A DNA stretch of 64,000 bases from Candidatus Faecalibacterium intestinigallinarum (GTDB lineage: Bacteria > Bacillota > Clostridia > Oscillospirales > Ruminococcaceae), in contig DXHQ01000037.1 in NCBI GenBank assembly GCA_019113345.1, positions 1 through 64,000 on the forward strand. Reading direction: 5' to 3'. The translations under genes and the position numbers were made by a program. This document shows positions 27,563-37,835 of this stretch, piece after piece (the first letter of the stretch is position 1; every line of letters starts with the position of its first letter). The notes under the pieces are model-generated. The model was not told where the DNA came from. It ran no database searches and saw nothing but the letters and a program-made list of their open reading frames with translations.

Positions 27563-28273
27563 CTATCCAAGCGGCGGCGATGTAGGCGCGCCCGCAGCCG
27601 GGCAGGTATGCACGTGATGGACCAGGCTCACGCCGCTGATGACGCAGTCACCGGATGCACCGGTGATGTTGACCGTATTCCCATCGATTGTGATATTCGG
27701 TGCGGTCATAGTCAGCTTGCTTGCGGCATCTACCGTAACTGTCCCGCCGTCGATGGTCACGGTGCAGCTGCCCACCTTGAGGGTCAGCTTGCCTTTGACT
27801 GTGACGTCGGCGTTACCCTGAATGGTGACGGTCCTGTTTCCGGTTACCTGCTCTTCGTTATTGCCCTCGGTCGTATCTTTGCGGTCCTTTTTAACGAGCG
27901 TTTCCTGTTTGCCAACGATCTCCACATAATCGTCGCCTTCGGTATGGTAGAGGCTTTCCGGGATATTGGCATCGTAGCGGATGTAGCACTTCCACGGCTC
28001 CAAATCGAAATCCTTGCGGTACAAGCCTTCGTAACCCTCCGGGGGCACGTTTTTATCGCTCCACGGCCGCCAGAATACCACGCCAGCCTCGCTGCCGTTG
28101 GTCAGGTGTGCCACTGCGACAAGCGCGCCCACAGGAGGCATCATGTACTCGTGGGACAACAATGGGATATACCGGGTGACCTCGTCGTCCTTGTCGTGGT
28201 AGACCACCTGGATCATACCGCGCTCATAGTCGATGGCCGAGACTTTGCCCACCCGGACCTCATGTCTGGTCAT
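27563..28273 (-). CDS. baseplate assembly protein V / spike
   Basis: beta-helical spike: GNRTVTIQGNADVTVKGKLTLKVGSCTVTIDGGTVTVDAASKLTMTAPNITIDGN. Confidence 0.85.
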   Translation of the reverse strand: MTRHEVRVGKVSAIDYERGMIQVVYHDKDDEVTRYIPLLSHEYMMPPVGALVAVAHLTNGSEAGVVFWRPWSDKNVPPEGYEGLYRKDFDLEPWKCYIRYDANIPESLYHTEGDDYVEIVGKQETLVKKDRKDTTEGNNEEQVTGNRTVTIQGNADVTVKGKLTLKVGSCTVTIDGGTVTVDAASKLTMTAPNITIDGNTVNITGASGDCVISGVSLVHHVHTCPAAGAPTSPPLG

Positions 28274-29268
28274 CCACTCACCACCTTTGACATTTCAAGG
28301 TCGACTGTGTAGCCGCTGCCTACACGGCTGGTGACCTTGTCCAAAAAATACTTGCCGGAGATGGGGCCGCCCATATCAGCGATTTCGATGCACTGAGTAG
28401 ACACCAGGTCGGGCCGGCCGGTGATGGTAACAGTCATCGTGATCGCTCCATGGTTGGCGTTGGCAATGGCGGCGTTGAGCTTGCGCTGGGCGTCTGCCTG
28501 GTCGTCTGCTTTCCCATTGAGCTTGAGCGGGCGGGTCATATCGCCGGCCGTGACCTTGATTTCCTCTTCGGTGGTCGGGTCAGTGTAGGTGTACTCTCCG
28601 CCCGTGTAAGTCCCATCCAGGGTTTGCCGCCAGGACCAGGACTGTATATCCGATGGCCGGATGGTAGCCACTGCGCCTTTGGCCTTATAATCCTCCGGGT
28701 CAAATACCACGAGTTTGTTGGAGTAGACCTTGACAAACAGGCCGTAGTCCTGACAGAGGGAGGTGAAGAACTCGCAGTCTGTCTGCTCGATTTGCTCCAC
28801 CGTTTGGATGGTCGGCGGTGATCCGCTCACCTCCCAGGACAGAGAAATGCCGGCGCGGGATGCAATCTCGCTGCCGATGGCCTGCAGGGTAGCTTTTTCC
28901 CACACCTTGTTCCGCAAGCTGGCCCGGAAGGACCGGTCGGCCGGGACCGACACTGCCGAAATGGTCCCGGTCCGGGGCCAGCCGGAAAAGCTGAAATCAT
29001 CGAGGACAAACGCCCCGCAGTCCAGCTCCCGGTCATCCCCTTCCCCGTCCCAATCCTGCACTTTGATCTTTGCGGTCATGGTATCGCCGGGCTGCGGCAG
29101 CCAATCATCCGCCCAGTGGCCGTCCCGGTCGTTGATCTCGACGTCGATGCTGTCAGATTCGCCCTCCGCAGGGTCGGTATAGGTCACAGTGCCTTTGTAC
29201 CCCTCCATGTCGGTGGTGATGGCGGCGCCGTTCCAGGTCAGCTCGGCTTTCGCTTTGCGCGTCCTCAT
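28270..29268 (-). CDS. phage late control gene D protein (gpD-like)
   Basis: 332 aa; position between gpX and gpV; FFTSLCQDYGLFVKVYSNKLVVFDPEDY. Confidence 0.9.
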   Translation of the reverse strand: MRTRKAKAELTWNGAAITTDMEGYKGTVTYTDPAEGESDSIDVEINDRDGHWADDWLPQPGDTMTAKIKVQDWDGEGDDRELDCGAFVLDDFSFSGWPRTGTISAVSVPADRSFRASLRNKVWEKATLQAIGSEIASRAGISLSWEVSGSPPTIQTVEQIEQTDCEFFTSLCQDYGLFVKVYSNKLVVFDPEDYKAKGAVATIRPSDIQSWSWRQTLDGTYTGGEYTYTDPTTEEEIKVTAGDMTRPLKLNGKADDQADAQRKLNAAIANANHGAITMTVTITGRPDLVSTQCIEIADMGGPISGKYFLDKVTSRVGSGYTVDLEMSKVVSG

Positions 29269-29477
29269 GCAGTGATCCTCCAGGCGGGCAGGTTGACAGT
29301 CGGGTCAGGGGTCGGCAAAGGCGGCGTCTGAAGGACGGTCCCGTAGCCAAACGCAAAGGTGTCGAGCAGCGGGAAGTTGTGCTGCATCAGCCAGCCGGTA
29401 TACTTGACGTCGCCATAGACGCGGTATGCGATAAGGTCCCAGGCATCGCCCTGCTGTGTTGTGTAAGTGCTTGCCAT
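29265..29477 (-). CDS. tail protein X (LysM-like)
   Basis: YTTQQGDAWDLIAYRVYGDVKYTGWLMQHN. Confidence 0.92.
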   Translation of the reverse strand: MASTYTTQQGDAWDLIAYRVYGDVKYTGWLMQHNFPLLDTFAFGYGTVLQTPPLPTPDPTVNLPAWRITA

Positions 29478-29487
29478 AGATGCCTCC

Positions 29488-31740
29488 TCAAGTCACGCCG
29501 ATGCGGAAATTCTTGCGCCGTTCTTCTGCTTTCATCTGGTTGTAGAGCCGCTTGAACTCCGCGAAACTGATGCGGCCTACTTCTTCAGCTTCCTGTCGAG
29601 TCGGGGTCGATCCATAGAAGTTGAAGACCGGCGACCACACAATGGTATCTCCGCCAGGCGCCGGCTCGGACGGGGACGGACCGCCGCGGCCATCCAGCAT
29701 GGCAGCCAGTTTGGACAAAGGCAGGACCGCCTCCGGCTCGCCGCCTTCGCCGATCTCGGCCAGGGTCGGCCCGGTAGCCACGCCGCCGTCTGCCAGCTGC
29801 GGGACCGACGGAATGGTTGGAATGTCAAAACCGAGAGTGGACCCGCCCACGACCGGCACCCAGTCCGGGATGGTCACCGAGATGGAATTGACTCCCTCAA
29901 TGGCCTTGTTGATGCGAGCAATCACAGCGTTGATAGGGACTGCTACGATGTTTCCAAGCATCCCAAACAGGTTGCCGAAAATGTTTACGACGTTCTGCCA
30001 GGCGGCTTCCCAGTTGCCGGCAAAGACGTTGTTCACAAAATCGCACAGGTTCTGGATGATTGCTTGGGCGTTGCCTGCTGCGGCCTGGATGCCGCTCCAG
30101 AAGGCTTGCAGGGTAGCGGCCGCTGTCGGGAACTTTTCACTGATCGAAACAATGAAGCTCGTGACCGCCGCATTGACCTTGTCCCAGTTTTGGTAGAGCA
30201 GGACAAGCCCCGCGCCAATAGCCAGAAGGATGCCCAGAGGCCCCATCATGGCAGAACCCAGTGCCTTGAATACGCCCACGGCTTTAGCCAAGCCGCCGGA
30301 TGCCTGGAACAGTGCAAGGCCCGTCTTGATGCTGCTCACCCAGTCCTTGACGGCGGAAACGGTATTCATGGCCTTGGTGACCGTGTTGACCGCCGGGCCA
30401 ACCGCCCGCAGGCCGACAGCAAAGGCCATGACAGTGCCCTTGTGCTCCCACAGGAAGTCCAGGAAGGGTTTCGCCTTGTCGTAGGCTGTCCCGGCCCAGG
30501 ATGCAAAATCGCGGATACCATCCACCAGTTCGGGCAGGCCGTCGGTGATGGCGTCGGTCGCCATATCGGCAAAATCCCCCGCGATCTCCTCGACCACGGG
30601 GGACAGGCTGCTGATGGCATCCGCGATTTCTGGTGCACGATCGGTGAGGGTACTGTAGACCCGCTCTGCAGCGGGCAGCATGGCGACCTCAAACTGCCGC
30701 CCAATCTGCCGCACTGTGCTGTCAAGGCCGCTCAGGCTTGCCTGGTTGATCTGCTCGATGGCATCGCCGGCGGCATAGGCGGCGTCGGAGGCCTCGGCCA
30801 TGGCCTGCAGAGCATCCACGCCCAGGTCCTCCCACATGGTGCCAAACAGCTTGACGCCCACAGCATCGCGCTGGACCTTGTCGTCCAGGTCGAGCAGGCG
30901 GTCAATGACGTCGAAGAAGGCTTTATTCGCGCCTTCTCCGCCCGCAGCGAACCTGTCCATCATCTGGTCGGCGTTCAGCCCGAGAGCCTGGTATGCCGCG
31001 ATGGTGGTGTCGCTGCCGTCGATGGCGCGGATGGAGAACTCCTTCACGGCGTCGCCGACCTTGTCCAGATTCCAGGCCGTGCCGTCTGCGCCGGCCTGAT
31101 AGACCTGGAACATCTGATCGGCCGAGAAGCCGAGTTTGGCAAACTGGACCGAGTACTCGTTGATGGAGTCGATCAGTTCGCCCGAAAAGTCAAGTCCGTT
31201 CTGCGCACCGGTGGAAATCAGGTTAAAGGCATCTTCGACCGAGACATTGAAGTTCTTGCGGATGGCTTCGGCCGCGCGGGTGCTTTCCGCCACGTCATAG
31301 CCAAAAGCCTGCTGCAGAGCCAGGGCACCCTTGGTAGCAGAAGCCAGTCCTCCCTTGCTCAGACTCTTCATATTGCGGTCCACGATGGCGACAGCATCGC
31401 CGATAGCCGCCACATCCTCGCCAAAGCCGGATGCGTAAACATCCTCCATGACGCCGCGCAGCGTTTCGAGCTCCCGGCCGGCAGCCCCGGTGGCGTTGGC
31501 CACCTGGGTGGTCGCCTGCTGCCATTCGTTGGCAAGGCCTGTCATGTACTTGCCCGCCGCCAGCGCGCCGGTGCCCATCGCAGCCATTCCGGCCGCCACA
31601 CCGGTAGAGACCCGGTTGGCCACCTTAACGATGGAGTTAAGCTGCTTGGATGAGGTCTTGACGCTCTTTCCGAGCGACTTGTCGACCTTACCAGCGATTT
31701 TGATGGCCAGTTCCATGACCTTGCTTTTTGGCATACTCAA
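29488..31740 (-). CDS. phage tail tape measure protein
   Basis: 750 aa; VYASGFGEDVAAIGDAVAIV...; glycine/alanine TM segments. Confidence 0.93.
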   Translation of the reverse strand: MSMPKSKVMELAIKIAGKVDKSLGKSVKTSSKQLNSIVKVANRVSTGVAAGMAAMGTGALAAGKYMTGLANEWQQATTQVANATGAAGRELETLRGVMEDVYASGFGEDVAAIGDAVAIVDRNMKSLSKGGLASATKGALALQQAFGYDVAESTRAAEAIRKNFNVSVEDAFNLISTGAQNGLDFSGELIDSINEYSVQFAKLGFSADQMFQVYQAGADGTAWNLDKVGDAVKEFSIRAIDGSDTTIAAYQALGLNADQMMDRFAAGGEGANKAFFDVIDRLLDLDDKVQRDAVGVKLFGTMWEDLGVDALQAMAEASDAAYAAGDAIEQINQASLSGLDSTVRQIGRQFEVAMLPAAERVYSTLTDRAPEIADAISSLSPVVEEIAGDFADMATDAITDGLPELVDGIRDFASWAGTAYDKAKPFLDFLWEHKGTVMAFAVGLRAVGPAVNTVTKAMNTVSAVKDWVSSIKTGLALFQASGGLAKAVGVFKALGSAMMGPLGILLAIGAGLVLLYQNWDKVNAAVTSFIVSISEKFPTAAATLQAFWSGIQAAAGNAQAIIQNLCDFVNNVFAGNWEAAWQNVVNIFGNLFGMLGNIVAVPINAVIARINKAIEGVNSISVTIPDWVPVVGGSTLGFDIPTIPSVPQLADGGVATGPTLAEIGEGGEPEAVLPLSKLAAMLDGRGGPSPSEPAPGGDTIVWSPVFNFYGSTPTRQEAEEVGRISFAEFKRLYNQMKAEERRKNFRIGVT

Positions 31741-31857
31741 TCACCACCCTGGCCATATCGTTCAGCTCGTCCAGCGGCAGGGACAAAAAGTAGTCCACGC
31801 CGCTGTGCAGTTGGAGAGAGAGTGCGATGCACCCTTTTTTGATCTCAGGCGGGGTTA
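31688..31857 (-). CDS. C-terminal extension of tail assembly chaperone (gpE'-like), reached by -1 frameshift
   Basis: TPPEIKKGCIALSLQLHSGVDYFLSLPLDELNDMARVVIEYAKKQ..., no own start codon nearby; -1 frame relative to 31855-32202. Confidence 0.6.
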
Positions 31858-32202
31858 TTCCTCTCCATCCCCGCCGTACAGAAAAGAAGTGACCAGATTT
31901 TTCAGCTTGATGGCCTCCTTCGCCGGCAGCCGCTGGAAGAACTCCACCGGCTTGCCGGACGCCCGGGCGGCCATATAGACGGCGTAGTCCACCGTCAGCT
32001 CGGGCACGGGGGTCGCGCCCAGAGAGCGGGAGACCAGCTTGCCAACAGCGCACAAGTCCCCCGCGCTCATGTTTTCCAGCCCGGTCAGATCGACTTCACT
32101 ATACTCTGCACCCTCAAAACGATAGGACTTCGCAAAGCGAAGGATCAGCTCGTTTTTCTCTGCCGCAGGCAGGACGATTGCGTTTTCGTTTTTCTCACTC
32201 AT
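31855..32202 (-). CDS. phage tail assembly chaperone (gpE-like)
   Basis: 115 aa between tube and tape measure. Confidence 0.85.
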   Translation of the reverse strand: MSEKNENAIVLPAAEKNELILRFAKSYRFEGAEYSEVDLTGLENMSAGDLCAVGKLVSRSLGATPVPELTVDYAVYMAARASGKPVEFFQRLPAKEAIKLKNLVTSFLYGGDGEE

Positions 32203-32726
32203 CAGGTCTGCTCCCTCACTTTCTGCAGTTTATCAACGCCGCGGATGGCAAAACGCGGGTTGAATTTGTTCAGCTCGACCAGCTCTTCGTCGTCGACCTC
32301 GATCTTGATGTACGCGATATTGACGGCCACCGACGCGTTCATGGGGTTGGCGGGGTTCAGGGTGCCGGGGTCGAGGGTGGCGCACTTGCCGCGGACCACG
32401 ACCCGCATACTGCGGAAATTCGTGGCCATCTGGTCGTTCATCACCTGCTGGGAAACCCGCAGGGTCAGTGCCACGCCGTTGGGGTCCATCAGGTCGATGG
32501 ACTCACCGTCCAGCAGCCGGAACGGAATCTCCAACTGCATATTGGAGAAGTGCCCCACGGCGGGGTCGTCGAACTCGCCCAGGATGCCCGCGCCGCTGAC
32601 GGTCTCGGCCATCGACTCAAAGGGCGGCAGAGTAGTCTCTGCGCCTACGCCGATCAGCCGGCCGCCCTGATTGTCGTTGTAGACGTTGTAGTTGTTGATC
32701 TTGCTGGGGATGGGTCTCTGACTCAT
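32202..32726 (-). CDS. phage major tail tube protein
   Basis: FDDPAVGHFSNMQLEIPFR...; next to sheath. Confidence 0.9.
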   Translation of the reverse strand: MSQRPIPSKINNYNVYNDNQGGRLIGVGAETTLPPFESMAETVSGAGILGEFDDPAVGHFSNMQLEIPFRLLDGESIDLMDPNGVALTLRVSQQVMNDQMATNFRSMRVVVRGKCATLDPGTLNPANPMNASVAVNIAYIKIEVDDEELVELNKFNPRFAIRGVDKLQKVREQT

Positions 32727-34201
32727 GCGGCTTCACCTCCGGTCAGGGCGGTCTCCAGCGCGGAGACGTCGTACTCGTTGATGTTCTCGATGAACTCTGC
32801 AGGAATATAGGGTGCAAGGAACGTGTGGGTGGTCAAATGACCGTCCAGCAGGCTGGTGGTGGGGTTCTCATCAGCGCGGAACTCGGTCTTGTAGCCCGCG
32901 CAGTAGTCCCGCGCCACATAACCGTTGCCCTTGATGTTCTGGCTGTCGATGACCGACTGGATCAGCCGGCGGTTACCGGGTTCATCGACCTTCTGGAAAT
33001 AGGTCAGGATGAAGTTGTTCGCGTCCCAGTTGAAGAAACGCCGCACCGCAAGCCACCGGTCCTTCGGGTCGGTGGTAGACGGATAGGCGGCGGTATTGTT
33101 GCCCCAGGACCGCCAGCCGTTGACATTGATGGCAGTGACGATGCCATTGGCATTCAGGGTATCGTTGGCCTGCTGCTGGTCCAGCAGCACCTCGGTGCCG
33201 TCGTGCAATACAGTGCCAGTGCAGCGCAGCGCCTTGTTGGAGGGGCTTGCATAGGGCACATCTTCGTGGGTGCTGTCGGTGTAGGCGGTCAGTGCACCAA
33301 AAGCGGCGGAGTAATAGTAGCGTTTGTCGCCAATGGCGATCATCGGCCACAATGCCGCCGCAAAAGCAGATGTAACGCCCAGCTTTTCCTTGGCGGTTTT
33401 GACGCCGCTGTAGACCGCTGCGCCGTTCTCCTCTGCGTCGGTGGAGATGTCGATATAGGTCACCGCGCGGAACACGCCATTGATGCCCTCGGTCTTGGCC
33501 TGGAGAGCCGCTGCCACTACGGGCTGCTGACTCCAGCCGGGGGCAAGGAGGATGCCGGCGGTCATGCCCAGGCGGGGATAAATCTGCCGGATCAGCTCGA
33601 TGCCGGTCTCCTGGCCGGTCAGCGCATCCACACCGCCCACAATGTCGGCGACGGTGACGCCGTCCGGCTTGAGACTCTTGCTGGACACCTTGAGGGTAGC
33701 CGCTTCCGCCGCCGTGTCGTCCAGAACAACGATGTGGACAGAACCGTCGTCCGCATGGCTGGCCAGGTAATCCTCACCAGCGACCAGGGGCGTTTCCGCA
33801 TTCTTCACCACGAGTGTGTTCAGCAGCACATAGGGCTTGTCGTACCGTAGGGTGCCGTCGGCCTGGACAGTGACTTCTTCTTCCACGTTGGCGGTGGTGT
33901 GGGTGGACTTGTTGGGGTCCAGCACATTGACCAGGATGATCGGCGCCACGTTGAAAACACGGAAGCAGTAGTCCATGCTCTGGCACAGGGTGAAGTTCTT
34001 GAAGTCATCCGAGTACCCAAAGTTATTCTGGCACTCAGCGAAGGAGTAGCACAGAATGGGCTTGTTGACGGCGGCTGCAGGATCGTCCAGCATATGGATA
34101 GGTGCAGTCCCAAAAACGACCTGTAAGGCAGCGTCGCTCTCTACAGGAACAGTGAGGCTGGTTGCCTGTTCGGTCACGCTTACGCCATGATTATAGGGCA
34201 T
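32723..34201 (-). CDS. phage tail sheath protein
   Basis: 492 aa; NHGVSVTEQATSLTVPVESDAALQVVFGTAP...; GWRSWGNNTAAYPS. Confidence 0.95.
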   Translation of the reverse strand: MPYNHGVSVTEQATSLTVPVESDAALQVVFGTAPIHMLDDPAAAVNKPILCYSFAECQNNFGYSDDFKNFTLCQSMDYCFRVFNVAPIILVNVLDPNKSTHTTANVEEEVTVQADGTLRYDKPYVLLNTLVVKNAETPLVAGEDYLASHADDGSVHIVVLDDTAAEAATLKVSSKSLKPDGVTVADIVGGVDALTGQETGIELIRQIYPRLGMTAGILLAPGWSQQPVVAAALQAKTEGINGVFRAVTYIDISTDAEENGAAVYSGVKTAKEKLGVTSAFAAALWPMIAIGDKRYYYSAAFGALTAYTDSTHEDVPYASPSNKALRCTGTVLHDGTEVLLDQQQANDTLNANGIVTAINVNGWRSWGNNTAAYPSTTDPKDRWLAVRRFFNWDANNFILTYFQKVDEPGNRRLIQSVIDSQNIKGNGYVARDYCAGYKTEFRADENPTTSLLDGHLTTHTFLAPYIPAEFIENINEYDVSALETALTGGEAA

Positions 34202-34203
34202 GG

Positions 34204-34485
34204 TTACACCTCCTGCTTGGTCTTCTCGGCCAGGCCGGCCTGTACGCGCTTATAGAGCGTGTAGATACGGCCGTACTTGTACGCGATCTGCTTTCTGGCG
34301 TCGGGCAGCCGCTCCAGCGGCAGCACCAGGCCGGCGACGGCCCGGTCCTCTGCGGCCAGAGCGGCCAGCCCAGGGGTAAGTCCGTTGGTGTAGCAGGTCC
34401 ACTGCTGCGCCACACCGCGGATGGTGGGGCCGCAGTAGACCAGGGTGCCGCCGGACGCTTCGGCAGCCTGTTTGGTCTTGTTCAT
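34204..34485 (-). CDS. small tail-region protein
   Basis: 93 aa in tight operon. Confidence 0.65.
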   Translation of the reverse strand: MNKTKQAAEASGGTLVYCGPTIRGVAQQWTCYTNGLTPGLAALAAEDRAVAGLVLPLERLPDARKQIAYKYGRIYTLYKRVQAGLAEKTKQEV

Positions 34486-35000
34486 GTGTAATAGTCCTCC
34501 GTTCTAAAGGCCGGGACGTCGAATTTGAGGGTCATTTTTCCGGTGTAATAGGGCCGGGCGAGGGCTGTCTCCCACTCCAGCGGGAACTTGAACCACCAGG
34601 AGCCTCCCTCGATGCCCGAGGTGCCGGGCTTGATCTGCACCGCTGGGTTGCGGGCGTACCGCCCGTAGATCGTCTGGATGATGTGCATCACGCCGCGGTA
34701 GCCCTGGCGGTCAGACCCAGACTTCGGGTGGCCGTCATTGTACAGGCAGATATGGAGCGTGACGCTGACCTCCTGGGCGCTGTTCACGTCCGCAATCTTG
34801 CCGCCGGAGATGTAGACCTGGATGCAGGGTTCGGGGATGTCCCCGGCCCGGGTCGTCTCATCGTAGCCGGTGGGCGCAGGCAAGTCCTGCAGGATGATGC
34901 GCAGCGGCCGCTGGTCCCCCGCAGAGCTGGCAAAAAGTTCGCCATCAAAGAGCCGTTCCAGGTCCTCTTTGATGGCGTCCTCCAAAAAGTCGATGGTCAC
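34482..35000 (-). CDS. tail terminator/completion-like protein
   Basis: position and size; WWFKFPLEWETALARPYYTGKMTLKFDVPA. Confidence 0.6.
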   Translation of the reverse strand: MTIDFLEDAIKEDLERLFDGELFASSAGDQRPLRIILQDLPAPTGYDETTRAGDIPEPCIQVYISGGKIADVNSAQEVSVTLHICLYNDGHPKSGSDRQGYRGVMHIIQTIYGRYARNPAVQIKPGTSGIEGGSWWFKFPLEWETALARPYYTGKMTLKFDVPAFRTEDYYT

Positions 35001-35653
35001 TTGGCACCTCCATTCGCCTTGAGCGCCTTTGCGATCCGCTTGTCGATCTCAGCTTCGAGGGTGCGGTACATCAGCACGCGGGCGCTCTCCTGCACCTGCT
35101 CGTTCGCCATCATGCTGGGCACGGCCGGGCCGAGCAGCTTTTTGATGCGGGTCAGGTCGGGCCACTGCCCTTTGTGCGGATAGCCGTACCGCTCGATGCG
35201 GCGGCGAGCGCCGTCCATCGAGTAGGTCTGCCCGATCTGCCGCTGCACGATAGCCCGGTGGCCGCTGGAAAACTGGGTGATAAAGGCCGGCGCGCCGCCG
35301 CGCTCCAGCGGCTTCATGCCGCCGGAACGCAGCACCTTGGCCCGCGCGCCCGCGCTGGACGGCTGGACCAGGAAGTCCATCAGGTCGTTGACCGGCCCGC
35401 GGGAGCGGATCACCGCCTCGATGGTGCCGGGCTTTGCGGTCTGCAGGCGCGGGGCACCCTTGCTGCGGTCCCGCAGGATGGCGTCGTCGATGGTGTAGAC
35501 TTCGGCCACGTCCTCGGTGAGCTGTTTGCGCACCTTGCGGGCCGCCGCATTGATCGACAGCCGCAACACGTCGGGGGCCTCAAAGGCCAGTTTTTCAAGC
35601 CGCTGGCCGATGCGGACGATCTCGTCGTTGGTATCGACTTCCAGGTGGATCAT
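34997..35653 (-). CDS. phage virion morphogenesis protein (gpS/gp10-like)
   Basis: 218 aa; basic; head-tail joining block. Confidence 0.65.
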   Translation of the reverse strand: MIHLEVDTNDEIVRIGQRLEKLAFEAPDVLRLSINAAARKVRKQLTEDVAEVYTIDDAILRDRSKGAPRLQTAKPGTIEAVIRSRGPVNDLMDFLVQPSSAGARAKVLRSGGMKPLERGGAPAFITQFSSGHRAIVQRQIGQTYSMDGARRRIERYGYPHKGQWPDLTRIKKLLGPAVPSMMANEQVQESARVLMYRTLEAEIDKRIAKALKANGGAK

Positions 35654-35985
35654 GTCCTCACCGCCTCGATCTCAATGGCAAGGATCCCCGCCTCGTCGTC
35701 GGCCTGCTGCACATAGTAGTCGCGGCCGTCAAGGTTCAGGCGCTTGCCCGGCATGGGGCGGCCGCCGTAGTCCACGGTGGCCACAAAGATCAGTTTGCGC
35801 GCCCGGTACATCCCGTCAGGGAAGATGCCGCCGCGGGCTGCATCCCGCTCCAGCAGGGCGTTGTCGTCCACCACCACGTCCATTTCCCGGCCGTCGATGG
35901 TATGCCTGTCGGCAAACTCCATCGGGTTGAGAAAGACGTTGTGGACGTCGGCAGCGACACAGTCCTTGAAAGAAAGCGCGCCCAT
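35650..35985 (-). CDS. head-tail joining protein-like
   Basis: 111 aa; position after capsid genes. Confidence 0.6.
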   Translation of the reverse strand: MGALSFKDCVAADVHNVFLNPMEFADRHTIDGREMDVVVDDNALLERDAARGGIFPDGMYRARKLIFVATVDYGGRPMPGKRLNLDGRDYYVQQADDEAGILAIEIEAVRT

Positions 35986-35987
35986 CC

Positions 35988-36320
35988 TTAACCCAGCAGT
36001 TTGACAAGGACGGTGGTATCGGCGGATTCTGCCGCAGCGACGGCCCAGCCCGCCGGGATGTTGGCGGGTTCGGTGCCCGCGGCGGTGGAAATATTCTCGT
36101 CGGCCACGACCCAGTACAGGGCCTGACCTAGGGTGACGGCGCCGGTGGCCTTGGGCATCTCAAAGACGCCGGTCACATGGACGGCGCCGGTCTCGCCGGC
36201 AGCGATGTCCGCGGCGGCCACGCCGATGCGAGTGGCCAGGTTCACGACGTCGCCGGCGGCGATCTTGGCGGCGGCGGTATAGTCGATGGCTTCGCCTTTC
36301 TGCCAGTACTTTGCGCTCAT
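35988..36320 (-). CDS. DUF2190-like capsid decoration protein
   Basis: Ala/Gly-rich; AAKIAAGDVVNLATRIGVAAADIAAGETGAVHVTGVFEMPK. Confidence 0.85.
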   Translation of the reverse strand: MSAKYWQKGEAIDYTAAAKIAAGDVVNLATRIGVAAADIAAGETGAVHVTGVFEMPKATGAVTLGQALYWVVADENISTAAGTEPANIPAGWAVAAAESADTTVLVKLLG

Positions 36321-36332
36321 GGTAGTGCCTCC

Positions 36333-37835
36333 TTACAGGGTGATTTTAGCGCCGGGGTTCTTCACCGCACCGCGGTAGTCTACGACGGTGACGCCCCAGT
36401 CGAGCCAGATGTCCCACACATAGCCGAGCTGGCCGGGGGTCTCCATCCGGCGGATGGTCGGGGTCTCCTGGCCGTTGAGGTAGTCCACTTGGATGCAGCG
36501 GGCGTAGCTCGGGTCGGCGATGATGAACCAGGGCACGGCGCCTGTGCCGGCCAGGGTGTTCAGGGTGCCGTCCTCGATGACCTGGAGCTGGTTGCGGTAC
36601 TGGTACAGCGCGTTGGCGGTGTGGCTGCCGATGCCGTCCACCTCGATCTGGGCGGTCTGGAGAATCTGCGCCAGGGTGAAGCCGTAGCCGACCGGCACCA
36701 CGATGAAGCGGGGCTGCACGGTGATGCTGTCGCCGAAGGGGTCGGTCTGGCTCATCATCTTCAGGATCATGCCCTGGATATTCTCGATGGAGGGCGCTGC
36801 GCCGGAGGTCACGAGGTTGCCGTGGTCCGCGTGGAACAGGGCCTTGTCGTCGAAGATGGTGGGGTTCGAGTACAGGATGGAATAGACCTGCTTGTTGATG
36901 GTCCGCTTGGCGCTGGCGGCATACATGCCGGGCACCTGGGTGATGAAGCCGATGTCGTCGTTGATGAACGCCTCGCGGGTCATCGAGAACTGGCGGCCGT
37001 AGGTGCTGATCTTGCGCTGGGGCAGCAGGTCGGTCTTGGGGGTGTCATGCTTAAGTTCGCCGCCCTCACCGACAGGCAGAAACTCGCCGGCGCCGCCCGC
37101 CAGGTACTCGTGGTCCTTGGTGGGCTTGAAGTCGGTGACGCTGCCCTTGGTGGTCCAGAGCTGGAAGGTGGTGGGCACGGCCTGATACCGCTGCACGATG
37201 GCCTTGCGGATGGTGTTGTCCAGGATGGCGGGGAAGGCGGCGGTGGGGTTGAAGAACTGCCGCTGCGCCATCCCCCACAGGTCGTCCTTGGACATCCGCA
37301 TCAGCGAGGCGGTGGTGCCCAGGCCCTCGCGCGCCATGCACTCGATGGCCAGGTCGCGCAGGGACAGCCCGCGCATCTGCTCGGCGCCGGCGGCGGGGCT
37401 GGCGGTTCTGATGCCGCTGCGCAGCAGCATGGCGTCCGAGGCGGCGGCGCGGAAATTGTCCTCGTCGCTGCCGCTTTCAGACATCCGAGCGCCCACAGGG
37501 CCATGGTGCTGGATCAGAAAATCCACCGCAGCTCTGCGGACGTCCTCCACGCTGGAGCCGTCCTGGATGTAGCCGGCGGGGTCCATGCCGGTCTGCCGGC
37601 ACAGGTTGATGATGTCGCTCATCCGGCGGCGCTCGTTTTCCACAGCGCGCTGCGCCTCTGCCGCGGCGTCCTGGCTGGGCGCGGCCCCGTCCTCGCCGCG
37701 GGTGCCGTCGCCGTCGATGACAGCCTGGCAGCGGTCGAATTCAGCCTGTTCGTCCGCAGTCAGGCCGCGGCCCTCGCTGCGGGCAAGGTTGACCAGCTCC
37801 TGCTGACGGGCAAGTGCTTCCTGTCTAGTGTTCAT
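36333..37835 (-). CDS. phage major capsid protein, HK97 fold
   Basis: coiled N-terminus, FNPTAAFPAILDNTIRKAIVQRYQAVPTTFQLW, MTREAFINDDIGFITQVPGM. Confidence 0.9.
   Translation of the reverse strand: MNTRQEALARQQELVNLARSEGRGLTADEQAEFDRCQAVIDGDGTRGEDGAAPSQDAAAEAQRAVENERRRMSDIINLCRQTGMDPAGYIQDGSSVEDVRRAAVDFLIQHHGPVGARMSESGSDEDNFRAAASDAMLLRSGIRTASPAAGAEQMRGLSLRDLAIECMAREGLGTTASLMRMSKDDLWGMAQRQFFNPTAAFPAILDNTIRKAIVQRYQAVPTTFQLWTTKGSVTDFKPTKDHEYLAGGAGEFLPVGEGGELKHDTPKTDLLPQRKISTYGRQFSMTREAFINDDIGFITQVPGMYAASAKRTINKQVYSILYSNPTIFDDKALFHADHGNLVTSGAAPSIENIQGMILKMMSQTDPFGDSITVQPRFIVVPVGYGFTLAQILQTAQIEVDGIGSHTANALYQYRNQLQVIEDGTLNTLAGTGAVPWFIIADPSYARCIQVDYLNGQETPTIRRMETPGQLGYVWDIWLDWGVTVVDYRGAVKNPGAKITL

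Noticed and set aside
29467-31653. 728-aa plus-strand ORF antisense to the tape measure gene
   Set aside because: His/Gly/Gln-rich artefact; the tape measure frame is clear.
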